A model generated the notes under the pieces. That model saw only the letters and a list, made by a program, of their open reading frames with translations. It was not told where the DNA came from and did no database searches. The translations under genes and the position numbers were made by a program. Shown here in pieces: positions 49,921 to 59,700 of a stretch of 64,000 bases of DNA (the stretch's first letter is position 1; every line of letters starts with the position of its first letter). Source of the DNA: RGIG9041 sp045541455 (GTDB lineage Bacteria; Bacillota; Clostridia; Oscillospirales; QAKW01); the NCBI GenBank assembly GCA_045541455.1, contig JAZQJA010000042.1:62001-126000 (forward strand), given 5' to 3'.

Positions 49921-49949
49921 TTGACAATATTCGCCTTTTTTAATATAAT
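49921..49949 (+). promoter_or_regulatory. Promoter of the purine operon
   Basis: Perfect consensus -35 TTGACA, a 17-base spacer and -10 TATAAT. Transcription would begin near 49956, directly before the riboswitch. Confidence 0.85.
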
Positions 49950-49960
49950 TATAATAAATT

Positions 49961-50060
49961 TCCGGTAACTGACGGATAAGTGGGTTACCACGGGGAAACC
50001 GGGAATGTATTTTAAGCCGACCGTCTGGGCAGTCTTCCGTGGAGGACTGCCCTTATTTTA
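49961..50060 (+). ncRNA. ZTP (pfl) riboswitch upstream of purE
   Basis: The 5' half CCGGTAACTGACGG, the paired GGTTACC, then CACGGGGAAACCGGG, and the conserved 3' segment GCCGACCGTCTGGGC match the pfl/ZTP aptamer. The segment overlaps a terminator hairpin, GGGCAGTCTTCC/GGAGGACTGCCC, followed by TTATTTTA. ZTP or ZMP accumulates when 10-formyl-tetrahydrofolate is short; binding is expected to prevent termination and turn on the purine and one-carbon genes that follow. Confidence 0.95.
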
Positions 50061-50081
50061 TGTTTTGGAGGTATATCTTTT

Positions 50082-50576
50082 ATGAAAAAAGTCGGAGTAT
50101 TAATGGGTAGTGACAGTGACCTTCCCGTTGTAGAAAAAGCACTTGATACTCTTAAAGAGTACGGTGTGCCTTTCGAGGTGCATGTATATTCTGCTCATAG
50201 AACACCTGTTCAAGCGGCAGAGTTTACTAAAAATGCACGTTCAAACGGTTTTGGTGTGATAATTGCTGCTGCAGGTAAGGCTGCACATCTTGCCGGTGCT
50301 GTTGCCGCAAACACAACCCTTCCGGTAATTGGTATACCGGTAAAATCATCTACACTTGACGGTATCGACTCACTGTTATCAACTGTTCAAATGCCATCAG
50401 GCATTCCTGTTGCAACGGTTGCAATTGACGGTGCTGTCAACGCAGCTTTACTTTCTATACAAATCCTCGCTGTTGAGGATGATGAATTAGCTCAAAAACT
50501 TTCACAAAAACGCGCGGCAGGTGAGAAAAAAGTGCTTGATGCTGATGCAAAAGTAAGTAGTAAATATAACAACTGA
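50082..50576 (+). CDS. purE: 5-(carboxyamino)imidazole ribonucleotide mutase (PurE)
   Basis: 164 residues. Motifs: MGSDSDLPV, SAHRTP (catalytic His) and AAAGKAAHLAGAVAANT, which is the GxAAHL substrate loop. Converts N5-CAIR (or AIR plus CO2, if class II) to CAIR. No purK lies in this operon, so class cannot be decided here. First gene of the operon, with GGAGG before ATG. Confidence 0.95.
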   Translation: MKKVGVLMGSDSDLPVVEKALDTLKEYGVPFEVHVYSAHRTPVQAAEFTKNARSNGFGVIIAAAGKAAHLAGAVAANTTLPVIGIPVKSSTLDGIDSLLSTVQMPSGIPVATVAIDGAVNAALLSIQILAVEDDELAQKLSQKRAAGEKKVLDADAKVSSKYNN

Positions 50577-50594
50577 TAAAGAGAGGAAAAAACA

Positions 50595-51632
50595 ATGGAA
50601 AAAAGTTTTAGCGAGAGTTACAAAGCAGCCGGTGTTGATATAACAGCCGGTTACAAAGCGGTAGAACTTATGAAAAAGCATATTGCAAAAACAGTAACAG
50701 CAGGTGCAGATTGTGGCATCGGCGGTTTTGGCGGTATGTTTGCACTCGATCTTTCTTCTACACCTAATCCCGTTTTGGTCAGTGGTACTGACGGTGTAGG
50801 CACAAAACTTAAAATCGCATTTTTAACAGATATACATAATACAGTAGGTATTGACTGTGTTGCTATGTGTGTTAATGATATTATTTGTTGCGGTGCAAAA
50901 CCGCTCTTTTTCCTTGATTATATTGCTTGTGGTAAAAATATACCCGAAAAAATTGCTGATATCGTTTCTGGTATTGCAGAGGGTTGTGTTCAATCCGGTG
51001 CTGCACTAATTGGCGGTGAAACGGCAGAAATGCCCGGTTTCTATCCTGTGGACGAATATGACCTTGCAGGCTTTTCTGTAGGTGTGGTTGATAAAACTAA
51101 AGTACTTGATAATTCTAAAATGAAACCCGGCGATGTAATTATAGGTCTTTCTTCAAGTGGTGTTCATTCAAACGGTTTCTCACTTGTAAGAAAAGTTTTT
51201 GATATTGAAAATAAAAATATAACCGTACCAGTCGACGCTCTTGGCGGCAAGTCACTTGGTGAAACACTTCTTACTCCTACAAGAATTTATGTAAAGCCTA
51301 TGCTTTCACTTTTTGATGCCGTTACAGTAAAAGGTGTTTCGCATATTACAGGCGGCGGTTTTTATGAGAATGTTCCGCGCAGTATACCCAAACATCTGGG
51401 CGCTAAAATTGAAAAGAGCTCTGTTCCGGTACTTCCTATTTTTGATTTAATTCAAAAAACCGGCGATATTGATGAGCGTGATATGTTTAATACATTTAAT
51501 ATGGGTATCGGTATGATTGCAGTTGTTGCAAAAGAAGATGCAGATAAAGCTCTCGCAACATTAAAAGCAGCCGGCGAAAACGCTGTTATACTCGGTGAAA
51601 TTACTGACAGCGAGGGTGTTTGCTTATGCTAA
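50595..51632 (+). CDS. purM: Phosphoribosylformylglycinamidine cyclo-ligase (PurM)
   Basis: 345 residues. SGTDGVGTKLKIA (ATP-binding), CGAKPLFFLDYIA, GGETAEMPGFY and HITGGGFYENVPR are the AIR synthetase signatures. Makes AIR from FGAM. SD AGAGAGG upstream. Its last codons overlap purN by seven bases. Confidence 0.97.
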   Translation: MEKSFSESYKAAGVDITAGYKAVELMKKHIAKTVTAGADCGIGGFGGMFALDLSSTPNPVLVSGTDGVGTKLKIAFLTDIHNTVGIDCVAMCVNDIICCGAKPLFFLDYIACGKNIPEKIADIVSGIAEGCVQSGAALIGGETAEMPGFYPVDEYDLAGFSVGVVDKTKVLDNSKMKPGDVIIGLSSSGVHSNGFSLVRKVFDIENKNITVPVDALGGKSLGETLLTPTRIYVKPMLSLFDAVTVKGVSHITGGGFYENVPRSIPKHLGAKIEKSSVPVLPIFDLIQKTGDIDERDMFNTFNMGIGMIAVVAKEDADKALATLKAAGENAVILGEITDSEGVCLC

Positions 51633-52228
51633 ACAAAAAAGCGCGTATAGCAGTTTTAGTTTCGGGCGGCGGCACAAATCTTCAGGCCATTCTTGATGCA
51701 CAAAAAAACCAAATAATACAAAACGGTGAAATTTGCCTTGTTATTTCAAATAATCCAAAAGCCTATGCGCTCACCCGTGCAGAAAACGCAGGTGTTGCGA
51801 CAAAGGTAATTACTCGTTCTCCTGAATTTGAACAGAATATAATTGATGAACTTACAAAGTTTGACATCGACTTAATTGTTCTTGCGGGATTTATGTGTAT
51901 TTTAAGTGAAAATTTCACATCTCGCTATCCTAACAGAATACTTAACATCCACCCATCGCTTATACCGTCGTTTTGCGGTAATGGATTTTACGGATTGCGT
52001 GTTCACGAGGCGGCGCTTGAACGCGGTGTCAAGCTTACAGGTGCTACTGTTCATTTTGTAAATGAAATTACCGATGGCGGTGAAATCATAATGCAAAAGG
52101 CGGTAGAGGTTAAAGAGGGTGATACCCCTGAAATACTTCAAAAACGAGTAATGGAACAGGCTGAATGGATAATTCTTCCCGAATCTATCGAAAAAGTTTC
52201 AAGCCAAATTGTAAAGGAGAAAAAGTGA
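51626..52228 (+). CDS. purN: Phosphoribosylglycinamide formyltransferase (PurN)
   Basis: About 200 residues. It formylates GAR with 10-formyl-THF. SGGGTNLQAILD at the N-terminus, the catalytic NIHPSLIPSFCG (Asn and His) and TDGGEIIMQ (Asp) are present. Start ATG at 51626, with GAGGGTG inside the end of purM. Confidence 0.95.
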   Translation: MLNKKARIAVLVSGGGTNLQAILDAQKNQIIQNGEICLVISNNPKAYALTRAENAGVATKVITRSPEFEQNIIDELTKFDIDLIVLAGFMCILSENFTSRYPNRILNIHPSLIPSFCGNGFYGLRVHEAALERGVKLTGATVHFVNEITDGGEIIMQKAVEVKEGDTPEILQKRVMEQAEWIILPESIEKVSSQIVKEKK

Positions 52229-52951
52229 ATGAATGTATACGAACTTAATAATCCCTATGAACTTTTAAAAAACAATACCTATCCCGGCAGAGGCATAATG
52301 ATAGGTATGACACCTGACGGAAAAAACGCTGTTTTTGCATATTTCATTATGGGAAGAAGCGAAAACAGCCGTAACCGTGTGTTTGAAGAAAAAGCAAACG
52401 GTGAAATAATCACACGCGCTTTTGATGAGGCGAAACTAGAAGACCCATCACTTATAATCTATTCGCCCGTTCGTGTGTTTGAAAATAAAACAATTGTTAC
52501 AAACGGTGATCAAACAGATACTATTTATGACTTTATAAAAGAAGGCAAAAGTTTTGAGGATGCGCTTGAAACACGTTGCTTTGAGCCTGACGCACCTAAT
52601 TTTACGCCCAGAATCAGCGGTATGATTACTCTGAAAGATGATTCGTTTACTTATAAAATGAGTATACTTAAAAGTTCTGATGATAAGGGAAGTGACTGCT
52701 CAAGGTACACTTTTAATTATCCGGCACTTAAAGGCGTTGGATCATTTATTCACACGTATAACTGTGACGGCAATCCAATTCCTACATTTACAGGAGAGCC
52801 TGAGCGTGTTGCTATGACTGATGATATTGATGAGTTTGCTTTAAATCTTTGGAACTCACTTAACGAGCAAAATAAAATTTCATTATATGTCCGTTATATT
52901 TCTCTTAAGGACGGCAGTGTAGAAAACAGACTTATTAATAAAAATAAATAA
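52229..52951 (+). CDS. purO: IMP cyclohydrolase, PurO type
   Basis: 240 residues. Resembles the archaeal-type IMP cyclohydrolase (PF07826): N-terminal NTYPGRGIMIGMTPDGK, FIMGRSENSRNRVF in the middle and PNFTPRISGM. It closes FAICAR to IMP. It sits directly before a stand-alone AICAR transformylase, so the two replace the usual two-domain PurH. Its ATG immediately follows the purN stop. Confidence 0.9.
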   Translation: MNVYELNNPYELLKNNTYPGRGIMIGMTPDGKNAVFAYFIMGRSENSRNRVFEEKANGEIITRAFDEAKLEDPSLIIYSPVRVFENKTIVTNGDQTDTIYDFIKEGKSFEDALETRCFEPDAPNFTPRISGMITLKDDSFTYKMSILKSSDDKGSDCSRYTFNYPALKGVGSFIHTYNCDGNPIPTFTGEPERVAMTDDIDEFALNLWNSLNEQNKISLYVRYISLKDGSVENRLINKNK

Positions 52952-52961
52952 GGAGAAGACG

Positions 52962-54146
52962 ATGAAAGAATTTGAACTTAAATACGGTTGTAACCCTAAC
53001 CAAAAACCGTCACGTATATATATGTCAAACGGCTCCAATCTCCCAATCGAGATATTAAGTGGCCGCCCCGGTTATATTAATTTCCTTGATGCTTTTAACT
53101 CGTGGCAGCTTGTAAAAGAACTAAAAGCGGCAACAGGTATGCCTTGCGCTACTTCATTTAAACATGTAAGTCCAACTTCTGCTGCAGTTGGCGTTCCGCT
53201 TCCTGAAAAGTTAAAACGCGCTTGCTTTGTCGATGATATTAAAGGACTTGATAATTCGCTTCTTGCTTGTGCTTATGCTCGTGCAAGAGGTACCGACCGT
53301 CAGTCGTCTTTTGGTGATTGGATTGCACTTTCGGATGTATGTGATGTTACTACCGCAATGCTTATTAAACGCGAGGTGTCCGATGGTATAATTGCTCCGG
53401 GTTATGAGCCCGAGGCACTTGAAATTTTAAAATCAAAGAGAAACGGCAATTATAACATTGTTAAAATTGATGCTGATTATGTTCCAGAGGAGAAAGAAAT
53501 AAAACAAGTCTTCGGTATTACATTTGAGCAGGGCAGAAATAACTTTAAAATTGATGAAGAGTTACTTTCAAACCTTGTTACCGAAAACAAACAACTTCCC
53601 GACAGCGCAAAACGCGACCTTATTGTAGCTCTTATTACCCTTAAATATACTCAGTCAAATTCAGTTTGCTATGCGGTTGACCGACAGGCTATTGGTGTTG
53701 GCGCAGGTCAGCAGTCAAGAATTTATTGCACCCGTCTTGCAGGCGGTAAAGCAGATATTTGGCATTTACGTCAACACGAAAAATGCTTAAATCTTCCGTT
53801 TATTTCTACGCTTGGCAGACCTGACAGAGATAATGTAATTGATGTTTACATTTCAGACGATGATGAGGATGTATTGGCAGACGGAAATTGGCAAAAATAT
53901 TTTACTCACCGGCCAGAGCCGTTTACAAAAGCTGAGCAAAAGGAATATCTTGCAACTATAACAGGTGTTGCTGTAGGTTCCGATGCATTTTTCCCGTTTG
54001 ATGATAATATCGAGCGGGCTCGCCGTAGCGGTGTTTCGTATATTGCACAGCCCGGCGGCTCAATCAGAGATGATATCGTTATAGATTGCTGTAACAAATA
54101 CGGTATTGCAATGGCATTTACCGGTATGCGTCTTTTCCACCATTAA
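52962..54146 (+). CDS. purH: AICAR formyltransferase (PurH C-terminal activity as a separate protein)
   Basis: 394 residues, shorter than two-domain PurH (about 510-530). The protein begins directly with the transformylase: KYGCNPNQKPSRIY, then SFKHVSPTSAAVG (conserved KHxxPCG-like catalytic Lys-His with Ser in place of Cys/Gly), the SNSVCYAVDRQAIGVGAGQQSR region and DAFFPFDDNIERA. Transfers a formyl group from 10-formyl-THF to AICAR. No MGS-like IMP cyclohydrolase domain. SD AAGGAG. Confidence 0.93.
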   Translation: MKEFELKYGCNPNQKPSRIYMSNGSNLPIEILSGRPGYINFLDAFNSWQLVKELKAATGMPCATSFKHVSPTSAAVGVPLPEKLKRACFVDDIKGLDNSLLACAYARARGTDRQSSFGDWIALSDVCDVTTAMLIKREVSDGIIAPGYEPEALEILKSKRNGNYNIVKIDADYVPEEKEIKQVFGITFEQGRNNFKIDEELLSNLVTENKQLPDSAKRDLIVALITLKYTQSNSVCYAVDRQAIGVGAGQQSRIYCTRLAGGKADIWHLRQHEKCLNLPFISTLGRPDRDNVIDVYISDDDEDVLADGNWQKYFTHRPEPFTKAEQKEYLATITGVAVGSDAFFPFDDNIERARRSGVSYIAQPGGSIRDDIVIDCCNKYGIAMAFTGMRLFHH

Positions 54147-54180
54147 TATAATTTTAAACTAAAGAAAGGAAATATAAAAA

Positions 54181-55419
54181 ATGTTTTTTGAACAATTAAG
54201 CCAGTTTGATCCCGAAGTATATGCCGCTTGCGATAGAGAACTTACTCGTCAGCGTCATAACATTGAACTTATAGCATCTGAAAATATTGTATCCGATGCA
54301 GTTTTGCTTGCAGCAGGAACAGTTCTTACAAATAAATATGCCGAAGGTTACCCATCAAAACGCTACTACGGTGGATGTGTCCATGTTGATGAAGTTGAAG
54401 AAATAGCAAGAAATAGAGCTAAAGAACTTTTTGGTGCAGAACATGCAAATGTTCAGCCGCATAGCGGTGCCAATGCAAACCTTGCAACATTTTATGCTCT
54501 CTTACAGCCTGGTGATACAGTGTTGTCAATGAGTCTTGCTCACGGTGGCCACCTTTCACACGGCTCACCTGTAAATATTTCGGGAAACTATTTTAACATT
54601 GTACCTTACGGTGTGTCTGATGAAACACAGCAAATTGATTATGAAGAGGTAAGACGTCTTGCTAAAGAACATAAACCAAAACTTATTTTAGCAGGTGCTT
54701 CAGCCTATCCACGTACAATAGATTTTGCAAAATTCCGTGAAATTGCTGATGAGTGCGGTGCATATTTTATGGTTGATATGGCGCATATTGCAGGACTTGT
54801 TGCAGCAGGTCTTCATCCCAATCCCGTACCATTTGCTCATGTTGTAACAACAACCACTCATAAAACACTTCGCGGTCCCCGCGGTGGTCTTATTTTATGT
54901 AAAGAAGAACTCGCAAAACAGATTGATAAGGCGATTTTCCCCGGAACACAGGGCGGACCTTTAATGCATATAATTGCTGCTAAAGCGGTAGCGTTTGGCG
55001 AAGCGCTCACCGACGACTTTAAAGCATATCAAACTCAAATTGTAAAAAATGCTGCAGCACTTGCTGATGCGTTTGTTAAAGAAGGCTTTAAATTGGTATC
55101 GGGCGGCACAGATAACCACCTTATGTTACTTGACCTTCGCGATTGCGGTGTTACAGGTAAAGAACTTGAACACAGACTTGACGAGGTTCATATCACAGTT
55201 AACAAAAATGCAATCCCCAACGACCCGCAAAGCCCGTTTATTACAAGTGGTATCCGTGTAGGTACACCCGCTGTTACAAGCCGTGGCTTTAAAGAGCAGG
55301 AAATGGCACTTATTGCTCGTTGGATGAAAGATGTTGTAACTGACTTTGAAGGTAATAAAGATCGTATTACCAAAGAGGTAATTGAACTTTGTGAAAAATT
55401 CCCTATCTATAATAGGTGA
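54181..55419 (+). CDS. glyA: Serine hydroxymethyltransferase
   Basis: 412 residues, full length. LIASENIVS, EGYPSKRYYGGC, the PLP lysine in TTTHKTLRGPRGG and FPGTQGGP are the family markers. Converts serine and THF to glycine and 5,10-methylene-THF, feeding both glycine for GAR and one-carbon units. AAAGGAAA precedes the ATG. Its position in a pur operon supports control by ZTP. Confidence 0.97.
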   Translation: MFFEQLSQFDPEVYAACDRELTRQRHNIELIASENIVSDAVLLAAGTVLTNKYAEGYPSKRYYGGCVHVDEVEEIARNRAKELFGAEHANVQPHSGANANLATFYALLQPGDTVLSMSLAHGGHLSHGSPVNISGNYFNIVPYGVSDETQQIDYEEVRRLAKEHKPKLILAGASAYPRTIDFAKFREIADECGAYFMVDMAHIAGLVAAGLHPNPVPFAHVVTTTTHKTLRGPRGGLILCKEELAKQIDKAIFPGTQGGPLMHIIAAKAVAFGEALTDDFKAYQTQIVKNAAALADAFVKEGFKLVSGGTDNHLMLLDLRDCGVTGKELEHRLDEVHITVNKNAIPNDPQSPFITSGIRVGTPAVTSRGFKEQEMALIARWMKDVVTDFEGNKDRITKEVIELCEKFPIYNR

Positions 55420-55424
55420 TAATT

Positions 55425-56690
55425 ATGAAAATAATGGTAGTAGGCGGCGGTGGCCGTGAACATACAATAATAAAAAAACTTAAAGAAAATAAAGAAATTA
55501 CAAAAATATATGCACTTCCCGGCAACGGCGGTATAGCAGCCGACGCCGAGTGCGTGAATATTGGTGCCAAAGATATTGAAGGCATTGTTGATTTTGCAAA
55601 AATCAACAATATAGATTTTGCGGTAGTAGCTCCCGATGACCCGCTGGTTTTGGGTGCAGTTGATGCGCTTGAGGCAGCCGGTGTTGCATGCTTTGGGCCT
55701 ACAAAAGATGCCGCAATAATCGAGGGTAGTAAAATGTTTTCTAAAAATCTTATGAAAAAGTACGGTATTCCCACTGCAGCTTTTGAGATTTTTGATGATG
55801 TTCAAAAAGCCCTTGATTATGTAAAAACAGCACCGCTTCCTACAGTTATTAAAGCTGATGGACTAGCTCTCGGTAAGGGTGTAATAATTGCCTTTACAAG
55901 ACAAGAGGCTATTGATGCTGTAAATTCAATGATGCTTGATAAAAAATTCGGTGACAGCGGTAATACTATTGTTGTGGAACAGTTTCTTACAGGTCCAGAG
56001 GTTTCAGTGCTTGCGTTTACCGACGGTAAAACCGTAAAGCCTATGGTTTCATCAATGGATCATAAACGGGTAGGAGATAACGATACCGGTTTGAATACTG
56101 GCGGTATGGGAACAATTGCGCCTAACCCATACTATACCGAAGAAATAGCCAAAGAGTGTATGGAAAAAATATTTATTCCTACCATCGAGGCTATGAATAA
56201 AGAAAATAGAACTTTTAAAGGTTGTCTTTATTTTGGACTTATGATAACTCCTGACGGACCCCGTGTAATTGAATATAACTGTCGTTTCGGTGATCCTGAA
56301 ACGCAGGTTGTTTTACCGCTTTTGAAAAGCGACCTCTTTACCATAATGAAAGCTTGCCGTGAAGGTAATCTAGCTGACTGCGATGTTGAATTTGCAAACG
56401 CACACGCGGCTTGTGTTGTTTTGGCATCAAACGGTTATCCTGAAACTTATAAGACGGGTTATGAAATTAAGGTTTCCAATGATTTTAATGCAAACCTTTA
56501 TATCGCCGGTGCCAAACTTGATGATGGAAAACTTTTAACGGCAGGCGGTAGAGTTCTCGGTGTAACTGCAGTTGAACCAACCTTGAAAGAAGCAATTGAC
56601 AAAGCATATGCCGAGTGTGAAAAAGTTACTTTTGAAAATGCTTACCGTCGCAGTGACATTGGCGCACGCGCACTTGCTGCGATAAAATAA
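55425..56690 (+). CDS. purD: Phosphoribosylamine-glycine ligase (PurD)
   Basis: About 421 residues. ATP-grasp enzyme: VVGGGGREHTI at the N-terminus, the GADGLALGKG-like loop (IKADGLALGKGV) and EYNCRFGDPETQ. Makes GAR. ATG at 55425 with AGGTGAT upstream; glyA's stop is at 55419. Confidence 0.96.
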   Translation: MKIMVVGGGGREHTIIKKLKENKEITKIYALPGNGGIAADAECVNIGAKDIEGIVDFAKINNIDFAVVAPDDPLVLGAVDALEAAGVACFGPTKDAAIIEGSKMFSKNLMKKYGIPTAAFEIFDDVQKALDYVKTAPLPTVIKADGLALGKGVIIAFTRQEAIDAVNSMMLDKKFGDSGNTIVVEQFLTGPEVSVLAFTDGKTVKPMVSSMDHKRVGDNDTGLNTGGMGTIAPNPYYTEEIAKECMEKIFIPTIEAMNKENRTFKGCLYFGLMITPDGPRVIEYNCRFGDPETQVVLPLLKSDLFTIMKACREGNLADCDVEFANAHAACVVLASNGYPETYKTGYEIKVSNDFNANLYIAGAKLDDGKLLTAGGRVLGVTAVEPTLKEAIDKAYAECEKVTFENAYRRSDIGARALAAIK

Positions 56691-56701
56691 TGGAGGCTAT
56701 A

Positions 56702-59700
56702 ATGGTATATAGAATATATGTAGAGAAAAAAGCCGGACTTGCAAATGAGGCGGCAGCTCTCAAAAATGATATTGTTTCTCTTTTGCAAATTAAAGGACTT
56801 AAAGACCTTAGATTGTTAAACAGATACGATGTAGAAAACATTGATAAACAACTGTTTGATTATGCAGTTAACACTGTTTTTTCCGAACCTCAGCTTGATA
56901 ATGTTACTGAAAATTTGGAAAACGCTGAAAATGCAGTTGTTTTTGCGGTTGAGTATCTTCCTGGTCAGTTTGATATGCGTGCAGACAGTGCTGCTCAGTG
57001 TATCCAACTTATTGCCCAGTGTGAACGTCCGCTTATTAAAAATGCAAGAGTTTACGTACTTTATGGCGACTTATCTGATAGCGATATTGCCGCTATTAAA
57101 AAGCATGTTATAAATCCTGTTGAAAGTAGGGAAGCGTCATTAGAAACTGTTTCAACTCTAAAAACAGATTATGACATACCCGAAACAGTTAAAACATTAA
57201 GCGGTTTTTGCAAACTCGACCGCGTGGGTCTTGAAAAGTTTGTTAAGGATTATGGCTTGGCTATGGATGCTGATGATATACAGTTCTGCCAAGATTATTT
57301 TAAAACCGAACACCGTGACCCGACAATGACAGAAATCCGTATGATAGATACATATTGGTCAGATCATTGCCGTCACACCACTTTTCTTACGACAATCGAT
57401 TCGGTTAAATTTGAAGACGAACTTATTCAAAAGGCTTATGACGATTATGTTGCAATCCGTAAAAATCTTAACAGAACTAAACCTGTTAACCTTATGGATA
57501 TTGCAACAATTGCGGTTCGTCAATTAAAAGCAGACGGTAGATTACCGCGCCTTGATGAATCAGAAGAAATTAATGCTTGCACTGTGAAAATTACAGTAGA
57601 TGTTGATGGTAAAGACGAAGATTGGCTTTTGCTTTTCAAAAATGAAACACATAACCATCCTACAGAAATCGAACCGTTCGGCGGTGCTGCCACTTGTATC
57701 GGCGGTGCAATTCGCGACCCGCTTTCAGGAAGAAGTTATGTTTATGCAGCTATGCGTGTTACCGGTGCGGCAGACCCGTTAAAACCGGTTAGTGAAACAA
57801 TCCCCGGAAAACTTCCGCAGCGCAAAATTGTAACAACAGCGGCGGCAGGCTATTCTTCTTACGGAAACCAAATAGGTCTGGCTACAGGTATGGTTGACGA
57901 ACTCTATCACGACGGTTATGTTGCAAAACGTCTTGAAATTGGTGCAGTTATTGCAGCAGCTCCCGCTAAAAATGTTCGTCGTGAGGTTCCAAACGATGGT
58001 GATATTGTAATTTTACTTGGTGGCAGAACCGGTCGTGACGGATGCGGCGGTGCAACCGGATCTTCAAAATCACATACCCAAAACTCTCTTACAACTTGCG
58101 GGGCAGAAGTTCAAAAGGGTAATGCTCCCGAAGAACGTAAACTTCAGCGTTTATTTAGAAATGAACAAGCATCTCGTCTTATAAAACGCTGCAACGACTT
58201 TGGCGCAGGCGGTGTATCTGTTGCTATCGGTGAACTTGCTGACGGTCTTGAAATTGATCTTAATGCTGTACCTAAAAAATATGATGGCCTTGACGGTACA
58301 GAACTTGCTATCAGTGAATCTCAAGAACGTATGGCTGTTGTCGTAGAGCCTCAGGATGTGGATAAATTTATCTCTCTTGCAAAAAGTGAAAATCTCGAAG
58401 CTACAGTTGTTGCAAAAGTTACAAAAACACCTCGCCTTGTTATGCGTTGGAACGGTGTTAACATTGTAGATGTTTCAAGGGATTTCCTTAATTCTAACGG
58501 TGCGGAAAAACATATAGATATAGTTGCTGCAAATCCGAAGGACTTTACACGTAAAATCGACGGTGAATTTGATGAAGAATACAAAAAACTTGCAGGCGAC
58601 CTCAATGTATGTTCAAAGCGCGGTTTGTCAGAGCGTTTTGACTCGACAATCGGTGCAGGCACTGTACTTATGCCCTTTGGCGGTAAATATCAGCATACGC
58701 CCATTCAGTCCATGGTACATAAAGTGTCTCTTGAAAAAGGTACAACAAACACTTGCTCGTTTATGTCGTGGGGCTATAATCCCTACATAACCGAAAAGAG
58801 CCCTTACCATGGCGCATATCTTGCAGTTGTTGAGTCAGTTGCAAAACTTATTGCAACCGGTGCTTCTTTTGATGACACATATCTTACTTTCCAAGAATAC
58901 TTTGAAAAGCCCTTGAAAGATGCAAAGCGTTGGGGCAAACCGATGTCTGCATTACTTGGTGCTTTTAAAGCACAGATGGATTATGGCATCGGCTCAATAG
59001 GTGGTAAAGACTCAATGAGCGGTACTTTTGAAAATATTGATGTTCCGCCCACACTCGTTTCGTTTTCTGTAACAACCGGTAAAACAAGCGATGTTATATC
59101 TCCAGAGTTCAAGGCTGTAGATCATAAAGTTGTGTGGTTAAAACCTGATTATGACAAAAACGGTCTTCCCGTTGCAGAGTCTGAAAAGAAACTATTTAAT
59201 ACGGTTACAAGCCTTGTTCGTGATGGAAAAGTAGTTTCGGCATATACAACAACTTACGGCGGTGTTGCAGAAGCTGTAATGAAAATGTCGTTTGGTAATA
59301 TGATAGGTTTTGAGTATAATAAAGATATTTCAAATTCCGATATATTTGGTTATAGTTATGGCTCGTTTATATTAGAACTTACAGACGATACTGATATTGG
59401 AATAACACTTGGTAAAACAACTCAAACACCTTCAATTGTAAAAGCTGATAAAACATTGTCACTTGATGAACTAGTTTCAATTTATGAAAATAAACTTGAG
59501 CCTGTTTATTCTTGTAATATTGAGCAAGGTGGCGGTGAAATTCCGGTATTTTCATATACTGCAAAAGAATATCCGTCACCTGCAATAAAAGTTGCAAAAC
59601 CCCGTGTTCTAATTCCGGTATTTCCCGGCACAAACTGTGAATATGACACATCCCGTGCACTTGAAAGGGCAGGTGCAGACCCCGAAATTTTTGTTATCGG

